Source: Acidimicrobiales bacterium
GTDB lineage: Bacteria > Actinomycetota > Acidimicrobiia > Acidimicrobiales > Aldehydirespiratoraceae
Assembly (NCBI GenBank): GCA_021604885.1
Contig: BQJV01000105.1
Coordinates: forward strand, 1 to 8,932
Direction of reading: 5' to 3'
Length of the DNA: 8,932 nt
Below are positions 1-6,148 of this stretch, piece after piece. Numbering within the stretch: the first letter of the stretch is position 1; every line of letters begins with the position of its first letter. The position numbers were made by a program, and so were the translations under genes. The notes under the pieces were generated by a model. The model saw only the letters and a program-made list of their open reading frames with translations, was not told the DNA's origin and did no database searches.

Positions 1-531
1 GGCCGCACATTCCAGCGGATCGAACTCTTCGCGGACACGACCGTGCGGGAGCACCTGCTCATCGCGGAACGGATCCACAACGGGACCGGGTCGTTCTGGA
101 AGGACCTCCTCGGCCGGGGCCGGCCGACCGCCGTCGAGGTCGACCGGTGCGACGCCGTACTCGACATGCTCGGCCTGCTCGAACTCGCGACGGAACCGAT
201 CGAGGCGCTCAGCCTCGGCCAGGGTCGGCTCGTCGAGGTCGGTCGGGCGTTGATGACCGAACCCAAGCTCCTGCTCCTGGACGAGCCGTCCTCGGGGCTC
301 GACCCCGAGGAGACCGAGGCGCTCGCGGCGACGCTGCGCAGCATCCAGTCCGAGAAGGGCTTCGCGATCCTTCTCGTCGAGCACGACGTGGAGCTGGTGT
401 CCACCTTCACCGAGCGACTCTACGTCCTCGACTTCGGCTCTCTCATCGCGCAGGGCGAGACTCGAGCGACGCTCGCAAACCCCGCGGTACGCCACGCATA
501 CCTGGGCACGCTCGAGGTGTCCGATGGCTGA
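1..531 (+). CDS. LivG-type branched-chain amino acid/HAAT ABC transporter ATP-binding protein (5' partial)
   Basis: This is the C-terminal 176 codons of an ABC ATPase whose start and Walker A motif lie before the window. The reading frame is open from base 1, and the first residues (GRTFQ, a Q-loop with Gln at visible codon 5) match the LivG pattern of an Arg-Thr-Phe-Gln block before the 'LF..TV.E' segment. The signature motif is L-S-L-G-Q at visible codons 70-74, with Leu replacing the usual third-position Gly or Tyr. Walker B is LLLLDEP with Asp94 and Glu95. The switch histidine is in V-E-H-D at codon 128. The conserved 'AYLG' near the C-terminus is also LivG-like. Family role: energising uptake of branched-chain amino acids, amides, carboxylates or aromatic acids with LivF, two permeases and a binding protein. 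The gene overlaps the next one by 8 bases. The cargo is unknown. A GTG at 43 is internal, not the start. Confidence 0.9.
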   Translation, partial: GRTFQRIELFADTTVREHLLIAERIHNGTGSFWKDLLGRGRPTAVEVDRCDAVLDMLGLLELATEPIEALSLGQGRLVEVGRALMTEPKLLLLDEPSSGLDPEETEALAATLRSIQSEKGFAILLVEHDVELVSTFTERLYVLDFGSLIAQGETRATLANPAVRHAYLGTLEVSDG

Positions 532-1249
532 CGCGCCCCTCCTCGAACTGCGCGACGTCAGCGCCGAGTACGGGCCGTTCCGCGCCCTCTTCGGTGTGTC
601 GCTCACGATCATGCCGGGTGCCGCCGTCGCGCTGCTCGGTGCGAATGGCGCGGGCAAGACGACGGTCGCCCGCGTCGCGAGCGGCCTCGTCCCCGCCGCG
701 ACCGGCGCCGTGCTCGTCGACGGTCGCGACATGAGCGGCCGCCGCACTTATGAGTTCGCTCGCGCCGGAATCGCCCACGCGCCGGAGGGGCGCTCGGTGT
801 TCGCCACGTTCACGGTCGAGGAGAACCTGGTTCTCTCGTTCCGCCAGTCACTCGGCAAAGCACGGGTGGCCGGCGCCCTCAGCGAGGCCTACGCGCTGTT
901 CCCGAGACTCGGCGAACGACGGCGACAACTCGCGGGCACGCTGTCCGGCGGCGAGCAGAGGATGTTGTCGCTCGCACGAGTGCTCGTCGAGAAGCCACGA
1001 CTCCTGATCGCCGACGAGCTGTCCCTCGGTCTCGCGCCGATCGTCGTCGACGAGGTCTACGAGACGCTTGCGTCCATCCGCACCAGCGGAACGGCGCTGC
1101 TCATCGTCGAACAGCACATCCAGCACGCGCTCGCGCTCTGTGACCACGTGGCGATCCTCGACCACGGTCGCGTCGGCTGGGAAGGCCCCGCCGAAGGGGC
1201 CGCCAATGTGGTCGTCAGCCAACTCTTCGAGACAGGATCATCCACGTGA
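524..1249 (+). CDS. LivF-type branched-chain amino acid/HAAT ABC transporter ATP-binding protein
   Basis: This is a complete 241-residue ABC ATPase, close to the usual LivF length of about 235. Walker A is GANGAGKTT (residues 39-47). The LivF-typical P-E-G-R block is at 87-90, the signature L-S-G-G-E-Q at 140-145, Walker B with Asp164 and Glu165, and the LivF-style switch glutamine (V-E-Q) at 197. An oddity is Asp-Glu-Leu after Walker B where nearly all relatives have Asp-Glu-Pro. The catalytic Glu is kept, so activity is expected. The ATG at 524 has GAGG at 514-517 and overlaps the livG-like gene by 8 bases. Its stop overlaps the GTG of the thiolase-like gene by 4 bases, so transport and catabolism are probably translationally coupled. 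It acts on the cytoplasmic face of the membrane with the LivG-like subunit. The permease and binding-protein genes are not in the window. Confidence 0.93.
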   Translation: MADAPLLELRDVSAEYGPFRALFGVSLTIMPGAAVALLGANGAGKTTVARVASGLVPAATGAVLVDGRDMSGRRTYEFARAGIAHAPEGRSVFATFTVEENLVLSFRQSLGKARVAGALSEAYALFPRLGERRRQLAGTLSGGEQRMLSLARVLVEKPRLLIADELSLGLAPIVVDEVYETLASIRTSGTALLIVEQHIQHALALCDHVAILDHGRVGWEGPAEGAANVVVSQLFETGSST

Positions 1250-2421
1250 ACGAGCCGATCGAACGTCAGGCGGTCATCAGTGGCGCGGCGCAGTCGGAGA
1301 TCGGGCGACGGCTGTACCGAACCGGGCTCGACCTCACGATCGAGGCGTCGCTCCGCGCGATCGAGGACGCCGGACTCACCGTCGACGACATCGACGGCAT
1401 CTCGACCTATCCCGGCTCGGGCGGCCCGTTCGGCGGCATCTCCGGGGCCGAGCTGCACGACGCCCTGCGCTTCTCGCTGAACTGGCGCGACGGCGCCCTC
1501 GAGACGAGCGGGCAACTCGGCGCCGTCCACAAGGCGGTGCTCGCAGTGGCGGCCGGGCTGGCGCGTCACGTGCTCGTCTTCCGTACCGTCGTGGAGGGCA
1601 GCGGCGGCGCAGTGCGGGCTGGCGGCGGGGGCGGGGGTATGGGTGGCGGCATGCCGCCCGCGTTCCAGTACCTCATCCCCTACGGCGTGACGTCCGCGGC
1701 GAACTGGATCGCCTGCTACGCCCAGCGCCACATGCACGACTACGGCACGACCCGTGAGCAGCTCGGCGCGATCGCGATCAACGCCCGCACCAACGCCGCG
1801 AGCAACCCGCAGGCGATCTACACCGACCCGATGACGATGGACGACTACCTCGGCATCCGGATGATCAGTGATCCGTTCGGCCTCTACGACTGCGACGTGC
1901 CGTGCGACGGATCCACCGTCGTGATCGTGTCGCACCGCGACTACGCGCCGGACGCGCCCAACGGCGCCGTTCACGTGAACGCGATGGGCACCGCGCTGCG
2001 CGGTCGCCCGTCCTGGGACCAGTTCGACGACCTGACGACGATGGCCATGCGCGACTCCGCCGCGTCCATGTGGGAACGCACCGAGCTCACGGCGGCGGAC
2101 GTCGACACCGCCCAGCTCTACGACGGGTTCTCGTGGCTCGCCATGGCCTGGATCGAAGCGCTCGGCTTCTGCGGCAAGGGCGAGGGCGGCCCGTTCGTCG
2201 AGGGCGGTTCGCGCATCGCACCCGACGGCGAGCTTCCGCTCAACACCTGGGGCGGCCAGCTCTCCGGCGGACGGCTCCACGGCTTCGGGTTCCTGCACGA
2301 GGGCGTCATGCAACTCCGAGGCACGGCGAACGTGCAGGTCGCGGACTGCGAGGTCGCCGCAGTCGGTGCCGGTGGCGGGCCCGAGTCCGGCTGCCTGCTG
2401 CTCACCAAGGAGATCCGATGA
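1246..2421 (+). CDS. Thiolase-fold protein of the Ltp/SCP-x-like group, possible DUF35-dependent retro-aldolase
   Basis: This 391-residue protein has the layout of the lipid-transfer-protein/acetyl-CoA acetyltransferase group. Its N-terminal half begins with an A-x-S-E-I-G block near 15-20, and its C-terminal half carries Y-D-G-F (292-295), N-T-W-G-G-x-L-S (333-340) and H-G-F-G (345-348). Where true thiolases have the nucleophilic Cys, this protein reads E-T-S-G-Q-L-G (86-92), so classical Claisen or thiolytic chemistry is doubtful. The Cys-less active site, the Tyr motif and the DUF35 gene directly downstream resemble Ltp2, the aldolase that removes the last steroid side-chain fragment with ChsH2's DUF35 domain. 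A glycine-rich stretch lies at 118-136. The GTG start follows AGGA (1234-1237) and overlaps the livF-like stop. The ATG of the DUF35 gene overlaps its own stop by 4 bases. The fold and family are well supported; the reaction and substrate are inferred. Confidence 0.85.
   Translation: MNEPIERQAVISGAAQSEIGRRLYRTGLDLTIEASLRAIEDAGLTVDDIDGISTYPGSGGPFGGISGAELHDALRFSLNWRDGALETSGQLGAVHKAVLAVAAGLARHVLVFRTVVEGSGGAVRAGGGGGGMGGGMPPAFQYLIPYGVTSAANWIACYAQRHMHDYGTTREQLGAIAINARTNAASNPQAIYTDPMTMDDYLGIRMISDPFGLYDCDVPCDGSTVVIVSHRDYAPDAPNGAVHVNAMGTALRGRPSWDQFDDLTTMAMRDSAASMWERTELTAADVDTAQLYDGFSWLAMAWIEALGFCGKGEGGPFVEGGSRIAPDGELPLNTWGGQLSGGRLHGFGFLHEGVMQLRGTANVQVADCEVAAVGAGGGPESGCLLLTKEIR
2407..2413 (+). promoter_or_regulatory. 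Shine-Dalgarno of the DUF35 gene, inside the thiolase-like gene
   Basis: AAGGAGA lies in the last codons of the thiolase-like gene, with five bases between GGAG and the ATG at 2418. It fixes the start of the DUF35 gene well downstream of where its open frame begins. Confidence 0.7.
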
Positions 2422-2834
2422 GCGACGGACCCCCGCCCCGCTTCATCAGCCCGCACGCCGAGGGCGAGTTCTACTGGACGGCGGGCGCGGACGGTCGGCT
2501 CCACCTCCAGCGCTGCGGCGACTGTCGGCGCTGGATCCACCCACCCGGTCCGGTGTGCCCGTACTGCCACTCGCGTGCGCTCGCGCCGGAGGCCGTGGCA
2601 GGGACGGGAACGGTCGCGACCTTCACGATCAACCGCAAGGAATGGATCCCCGGGTTCGAGCCGCCCTACGCGTTCGCCCTGGTCGAGTTGGACGAGGACC
2701 CGACGATCCGGCTCGGCACGAACATCGTGGGCTGCGACGTGGACGCCGTTCGGATCGGGATGCGGGTCGAGGTCGAGTTCGAGGAGAACGGCGAGTTCTT
2801 CGTGCCCCTGTTCCATCCGATCGAGAACGGCTGA
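2418..2834 (+). CDS. DUF35 Zn-ribbon/OB-fold protein, partner of the thiolase-fold enzyme
   Basis: This is a 138-residue protein of the DUF35 (Zn-ribbon plus OB-fold) family. The rubredoxin-like zinc site is visible as C33-x2-C36 and C47-x2-C50. An OB-fold follows from about residue 55, opening with the family's G-x-G-x-V-x-x-F-T-I pattern and ending in an F-x-P-L-F strand. The N-terminal helix F-Y-W (18-20) before the ribbon is also typical. DUF35 proteins bind thiolase-fold enzymes. They complete the Ltp2 aldolase with ChsH2, and they scaffold the archaeal thiolase/HMG-CoA synthase complex. The adjacent thiolase-like gene overlaps this one by 4 bases (ATGA), so an obligate complex is likely. 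Unlike ChsH2, there is no fused MaoC-like hydratase domain, and no hydratase gene is next door. The frame is open far upstream, but the ATG at 2418 with its strong ribosome-binding site is the sensible start. Confidence 0.9.
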   Translation: MSDGPPPRFISPHAEGEFYWTAGADGRLHLQRCGDCRRWIHPPGPVCPYCHSRALAPEAVAGTGTVATFTINRKEWIPGFEPPYAFALVELDEDPTIRLGTNIVGCDVDAVRIGMRVEVEFEENGEFFVPLFHPIENG

Positions 2835-2836
2835 CA

Positions 2837-4054
2837 GTGGCGAAGCGCGGACTCGCCGAGTTCATCCCGCAGCGCCCCGAGCAACTCACCAACGAGTGGC
2901 TGACCGCGACCCTCGGCAACGGCAGCGCTCGCGTCACGGGCTTCACGACCGATGCACCCGGGTCGGGCGTCGGCTTCTCCGGGATCACCACCAAGGTCAC
3001 GATCGAGTGGGATCGCGACGACGACGCACTCCCCCGCGAGATCGTCGCCAAGTTCCCGACCGACTCCGCCCATCGAGGGGTCACCGAGGGCGAAGGTGCC
3101 TACGAACGGGAGATCTGGTTCTACCAGGGGCTCGGGGCGGACATGCCGCTGCGCATTCCCCGCTGCCACTACGCCGAGATGGACCCGGGCCCGGACCTCG
3201 AGAAACGCCGGAAGTCGGCACGGCTGGTCAACCGCATGCCGGCACCGATCGCCCGGTTCATCGCACGGCGAGTCAACAAGCTCATCCGACCGACGAAGCG
3301 GCGCTACGTCGTCCTGATGGAGTACATCGCCGGCGCACGGGTGACGCCGCTCGATCAGACGGTCCCCCGCGACGACATCGAGGCGATCCTGCGGGCGCTG
3401 GCGCGCATGCACGCCGCGTTCTGGCGCGATCCACGCCTGTCGACGGATCCCGCCACGAGCTACGACACCGCTTCACAGAACTACACCTTCCTGCGCGCCG
3501 GCTACGACCTGTGGGTCGACGAGACCTTCGAGCGCACGCCCGCGCTGCAGGACTCCCACCGCCGTGTCATGGACTGGACCCAGGAGCACCTCCCCGCCGT
3601 GCTCGAGCGGTTGAACGAGCCGTACACGCTCCTCCACGGCGACGCCCGAACGGACAACATGTTGTTCCTCGACGACGGCGACCTGGTGATGATCGACTTC
3701 GGCACGACGAGCAGCGGGCCACCCGCATGGGACGTTGGCTATGCCCTGTCTGCCGCACTCGAGCCGGGCGCCGATGCCCGTGCGCAACTCGACGAGCTCA
3801 CCGACGTGTACCACGCGGCACTCGTCGCAGAGGGCGTCACGGAGTACTCCCGCGAGACGCTGGGCAACGACATCGACGTCGTCCTCGGGTTCCTCGGCCA
3901 CCGCCAGGTGCTGACGGCGATGGTCATGAAGGGCGGCTATGACACCGCCGGTGCGGGCGAGGAGACGAACATCGGCGACGTGTGGATGCGCCGGATCATC
4001 GACCTGCTCCCACCCGATCAACCAACCTTGGAGGCCACCGATGGCTCTCGTTGA
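2837..4054 (+). CDS. APH-fold phosphotransferase (aminoglycoside phosphotransferase/ecdysteroid-kinase-like)
   Basis: This is a 405-residue kinase-like protein. The N-lobe has the likely ATP-binding Lys72 (V-A-K-F-P) and a conserved Y-E-R-E (89-92) carrying the helix-C glutamate. The hinge reads V-L-M-E-Y near 156-160. The catalytic loop is H-G-D-A-R-T-D-N (267-274), and the metal-binding motif is I-D-F-G with Asp287. All residues needed for phosphotransfer are present. Placement inside an acyl-CoA operon argues against antibiotic resistance. Relatives such as LvaA and the kinase domains of ACAD10/11 phosphorylate 4-hydroxyacyl-CoAs, and a small hydroxylated metabolite is a reasonable guess here. 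However, the D-F-G motif differs from the D-W-E I recall for ACAD11-type kinases. The GTG at 2837 starts 2 bases after the DUF35 stop and has only a weak ribosome-binding site, suggesting coupling by reinitiation. The 3' end overlaps the thioesterase by 14 bases. Confidence 0.85.
   Translation: MAKRGLAEFIPQRPEQLTNEWLTATLGNGSARVTGFTTDAPGSGVGFSGITTKVTIEWDRDDDALPREIVAKFPTDSAHRGVTEGEGAYEREIWFYQGLGADMPLRIPRCHYAEMDPGPDLEKRRKSARLVNRMPAPIARFIARRVNKLIRPTKRRYVVLMEYIAGARVTPLDQTVPRDDIEAILRALARMHAAFWRDPRLSTDPATSYDTASQNYTFLRAGYDLWVDETFERTPALQDSHRRVMDWTQEHLPAVLERLNEPYTLLHGDARTDNMLFLDDGDLVMIDFGTTSSGPPAWDVGYALSAALEPGADARAQLDELTDVYHAALVAEGVTEYSRETLGNDIDVVLGFLGHRQVLTAMVMKGGYDTAGAGEETNIGDVWMRRIIDLLPPDQPTLEATDGSR
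4030..4034 (+). promoter_or_regulatory. Shine-Dalgarno of the thioesterase gene
   Basis: GGAGG lies six bases before the ATG at 4041, inside the 3' end of the phosphotransferase gene. It decides the thioesterase start over the longer open frame that begins at 3939. Confidence 0.7.
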
Positions 4055-4874
4055 ACTCGATGCCGTCCTCGGGTGTCTCGCCGTCGAACAGACCGGCCCG
4101 ACGACCTGGACAGCACCCAACATCGAGATGGACTATCGCCGCATCTTCGGCGGCCAACTCCTCGCCCAGGCGATCGCGCTCGGCGCGGCGACGAGCGAGG
4201 GGAAGACCGTGCGCTCGCTGACCTGCCTGTTCCCCCGCGAGGGGTCGCTCGACCAGCCGTTGACCTTCGAGGTCGAGGAGACCCAGACCGGCCGTGCGTT
4301 CGCGACGCGGCGCATCAGCGCCGCGCAGAACGGCAAGACGTTCTTCGTCGCCCAACTGTCGATGCACGACAGCTCCGAGGAGAGTCCGCACGACCACCAC
4401 GACGCCATGCCCGACGTCGGCTCCCCCGACGATGCCACGCCGGACGAGTCGACGATGATCCCGTGGGACAACCGCGTGGTCGGCGGCGTCGACCTCGCCG
4501 ACCGGGATTCGGCCGAGGCGGACTTCGCCTTCTGGTCGCGCATCTCGGACCGTGACCTCCCCGACGACCTCACGACCCACCAGGCGCTCGCCGCCTACGC
4601 GACGGATCTCAACGTGATCGCCACCCTGCTCCGACCGTTCGACGGCGTGAGCGTCGCCGACGCCCATGTGTCGCTGCACACCGCGGTGACGGGCCACTCG
4701 CTGTCGTTCCACCGCCCCGTCCGCATGGACGACTGGTGCCTGATCGCCCAGCACGGCGTCAGCCTCGCCGGCGCCCGCGGCTACGGCACCGGCACCGTCC
4801 GCACCCACGACGGCACCCTCGCCGCCAATTTCACCCAGGAATCCATGATCCGCCCCCTCGCACCGGCTTCTTAA
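4041..4874 (+). CDS. TesB-type acyl-CoA thioesterase II
   Basis: This 277-residue double-hotdog thioesterase hydrolyses acyl-CoA to free acid and CoA in the cytoplasm. The first hotdog carries R-I-F-G-G-Q-L-L-A-Q (34-43), the TesB hallmark. The second has H-x-x-x-F-H-R-P (219-226 region) and the closing T-Q-E-x-M-I-R. Compared with E. coli TesB as remembered (Asp204, Thr228, Gln278), Asp189 and Gln266 are in place. The position matching Thr228 reads Val216, with Thr217 next to it. The two hotdogs are joined by an acidic, His-rich linker (about 109-138), more polar than I would expect. Length is near the usual 285. The gene overlaps the phosphotransferase by 14 bases and ends the run. Its last codons (GCT TCT TAA) are part of a repeated hairpin element. 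The likely role is release of CoA from dead-end or product acyl-CoAs of the same pathway. Confidence 0.92.
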   Translation: MALVELDAVLGCLAVEQTGPTTWTAPNIEMDYRRIFGGQLLAQAIALGAATSEGKTVRSLTCLFPREGSLDQPLTFEVEETQTGRAFATRRISAAQNGKTFFVAQLSMHDSSEESPHDHHDAMPDVGSPDDATPDESTMIPWDNRVVGGVDLADRDSAEADFAFWSRISDRDLPDDLTTHQALAAYATDLNVIATLLRPFDGVSVADAHVSLHTAVTGHSLSFHRPVRMDDWCLIAQHGVSLAGARGYGTGTVRTHDGTLAANFTQESMIRPLAPAS

Positions 4875-4908
4875 CCAAGTTGTGGTCGTCAGACGACCAC
4901 AACTGAAC
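4866..4908 (+). repeat. 43-base hairpin element, copy 1
   Basis: This copy begins in the Ala-Ser-stop codons of the thioesterase. It matches the reverse complement of 6148-6190 at 40 of 43 positions. The differences are at 4877, 4890 and 4905. The core is the perfect inverted repeat at 4878-4904. A shared sequence this long outside a conserved gene points to a dispersed element rather than two independent terminators. The rest of the genome is not visible, so the copy number is unknown. Confidence 0.75.
4878..4904 (+). terminator. Perfect 13-1-13 inverted repeat after the thioesterase, probable terminator
   Basis: Arms 4878-4890 and 4892-4904 are perfect reverse complements around a single A at 4891, giving a 12-base-pair RNA stem with a three-base loop. 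It begins 4 bases after the TAA. There is no U-tract, which is common for high-GC actinobacteria. It would close the transport/acyl-CoA operon before the P450. Because it also lies 42 bases before the P450 start, a dyad operator for a regulator of that gene is an alternative. Confidence 0.6.
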
Positions 4909-4911
4909 GCA

Positions 4912-4942
4912 GATCCGAAAAGGGGGGAGATCCAGAAAGGGG
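4912..4942 (+). promoter_or_regulatory. Purine-rich tandem repeat with two candidate ribosome-binding sites before the P450
   Basis: Two 14-base units (4912-4925 and 4929-4942) match at 12 of 14 positions with a 17-base period, each ending in A-rich sequence followed by GGGG. The second (AAAGGGG, 4936-4942) is close enough to serve the P450 start. It sits three bases from the ATG at 4946 and six from the in-frame ATG at 4949, so the second ATG may be the better-spaced start. The first unit is too far away for ordinary initiation at this gene. Confidence 0.45.
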
Positions 4943-4945
4943 ACC

Positions 4946-6148
4946 ATGATGACCGTCGAGTTCGATCCGTTCAGCCGTGAGTATTTCGACGACCCGACCG
5001 AGATGTACGCCGGGCTCCGGGAGCACGCTCCGTGCTTCCACAGCGAGACGTACGACTTCTATGCCTTCAGCCGCTTCGATGACTGCGTCGCTGTGCACCG
5101 CGACACCGAGAACTTCACGTCGACGCACGGTCTAACGTACGAGCAGCTCAGCGATCCGGATTTCGACATGAGCATGGCCAACTCCATGATCATGATGGAC
5201 CCGCCGGAGCACACGCGATATCGCAAGCTCGTGTCCCGGTCGTTCACACCGCGGGCGATGGCCCGCTACGGCGACCTCATCCGCGCCGGCATCACCAAGT
5301 ACGTGGATCCCCTGATGGACCGCGACGAGTTCGATCTCGTCGCGGACTTCTCCGGTCCGTTCCCGGTGGAGATCATCTGCGCGATCCTCGGCGTTCCCGA
5401 AGCGGACTGGCAGATGATCCGCCATCAGACCGACGCGATGCTGCGCCGGGAGGAGGGGCAGGCATTGGGCACCGCGGCGCAGGCGGAGGCCGCGATCAAC
5501 CAGGCCGTCTACTTCATCGAGTTCGTGCAGGACAAACGGCGCCATCTCGGCGACGACCTCACGTCGACTCTCGTCGAGGCGCAGGTCGAGACCGACGACG
5601 GCGAGCTGACGAATCTGACGGACAACGACATCGCCGGGTTCGCCTCGTTGCTCGCCGCGGCGGGAAGCGAGACGGTGACCAAGGCGGTGGCGAACGGCGC
5701 CGTGCTGTTCCATCGCTGGCCCGACGAATGGGCGAAGCTCCAGGGCGACCCGACCAAGACGACCGCCGCGGTCGAGGAGGTCCTCCGCTACTGGGCACCA
5801 TCGCAGTACCAGGGTCGGCTGTCGGTGCACGCCACCGAGTGGCACGGGGTCACCGTCGAGGCCGGCAAGCCCGTCTTCATCGTGACCGGAGCGGCGAATC
5901 ACGACGAGCGCGAGTTCGGTCCGACGGCGACCACCTTCGACATCAACCGGGAGCAACGGCTCGCCCTGTCGCTCGGCCACGGCATCCACACCTGCCTCGG
6001 CGCTGCGCTCGCCCGGATGGAGTGCGCCGTGGCGTTCGACGAGATCCGTCGCCGCTGGCCCGCCTACGAGATCGACGAGGCCCGCTGCGAACGCGTCCAG
6101 ATGTCCAACGTCGCCGGCTACGCCAGCGTCCCCTTCTCCGCTTCTTAG
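4946..6148 (+). CDS. Cytochrome P450 (bacterial class I type)
   Basis: This is a 400-residue soluble P450 of normal bacterial length with no membrane anchor. The early D-P-P-E-H-T-R block (residues about 87-93) is typical of actinobacterial CYPs. The I-helix oxygen-activation motif is A-G-S-E-T (239-243), with Thr243 as the proton-relay residue. The K-helix E-x-x-R is Glu278 to Arg281. The heme-binding loop reads L-G-H-G-I-H-T-C-L-G with Cys350 as the thiolate ligand; it has Leu-Gly where Phe-Gly is usual. It probably hydroxylates a hydrophobic substrate using NAD(P)H through a ferredoxin and reductase, neither of which is encoded here. The family number cannot be assigned by eye, and steroid or fatty-acid hydroxylation is only suggested by neighbouring genes. 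Tandem ATGs at 4946 and 4949 leave the start uncertain by one residue. The gene is isolated between two copies of a hairpin element and ends within one of them. Confidence 0.95.
   Translation: MMTVEFDPFSREYFDDPTEMYAGLREHAPCFHSETYDFYAFSRFDDCVAVHRDTENFTSTHGLTYEQLSDPDFDMSMANSMIMMDPPEHTRYRKLVSRSFTPRAMARYGDLIRAGITKYVDPLMDRDEFDLVADFSGPFPVEIICAILGVPEADWQMIRHQTDAMLRREEGQALGTAAQAEAAINQAVYFIEFVQDKRRHLGDDLTSTLVEAQVETDDGELTNLTDNDIAGFASLLAAAGSETVTKAVANGAVLFHRWPDEWAKLQGDPTKTTAAVEEVLRYWAPSQYQGRLSVHATEWHGVTVEAGKPVFIVTGAANHDEREFGPTATTFDINREQRLALSLGHGIHTCLGAALARMECAVAFDEIRRRWPAYEIDEARCERVQMSNVAGYASVPFSAS

Noticed and set aside
43..531. GTG at 43 as the start of the first ATPase
   Set aside because: The frame is open to base 1 and the upstream codons encode the conserved Q-loop segment, so the gene simply begins before the window.
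1207..1218. A 12-base match (TGTGGTCGTCAG) to the hairpin element arm inside the livF-like gene
   Set aside because: It is explained by ordinary coding (Val-Val-Val-Ser), has no inverted partner nearby, and lacks the element's flanks.
1057..2313. Long minus-strand open frame (418 codons) opposite the livF-like and thiolase-like genes
   Set aside because: It is a low-complexity Arg/Val/Ala/Gly translation with no family motif. It covers two well-supported plus-strand genes and is a usual by-product of GC-rich third positions. The same applies to other long opposite-strand frames across the window.
2837..4054. Aminoglycoside resistance gene
   Set aside because: The catalytic motif is shared by the whole APH fold; the gene is embedded in an acyl-CoA operon with no sign of mobile elements or resistance context.
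4946..6148. Naming the P450 as a cholesterol hydroxylase (CYP125, CYP142 or CYP124)
   Set aside because: Only general P450 motifs are visible. No steroid gene is certain nearby, and family assignment needs a database comparison.
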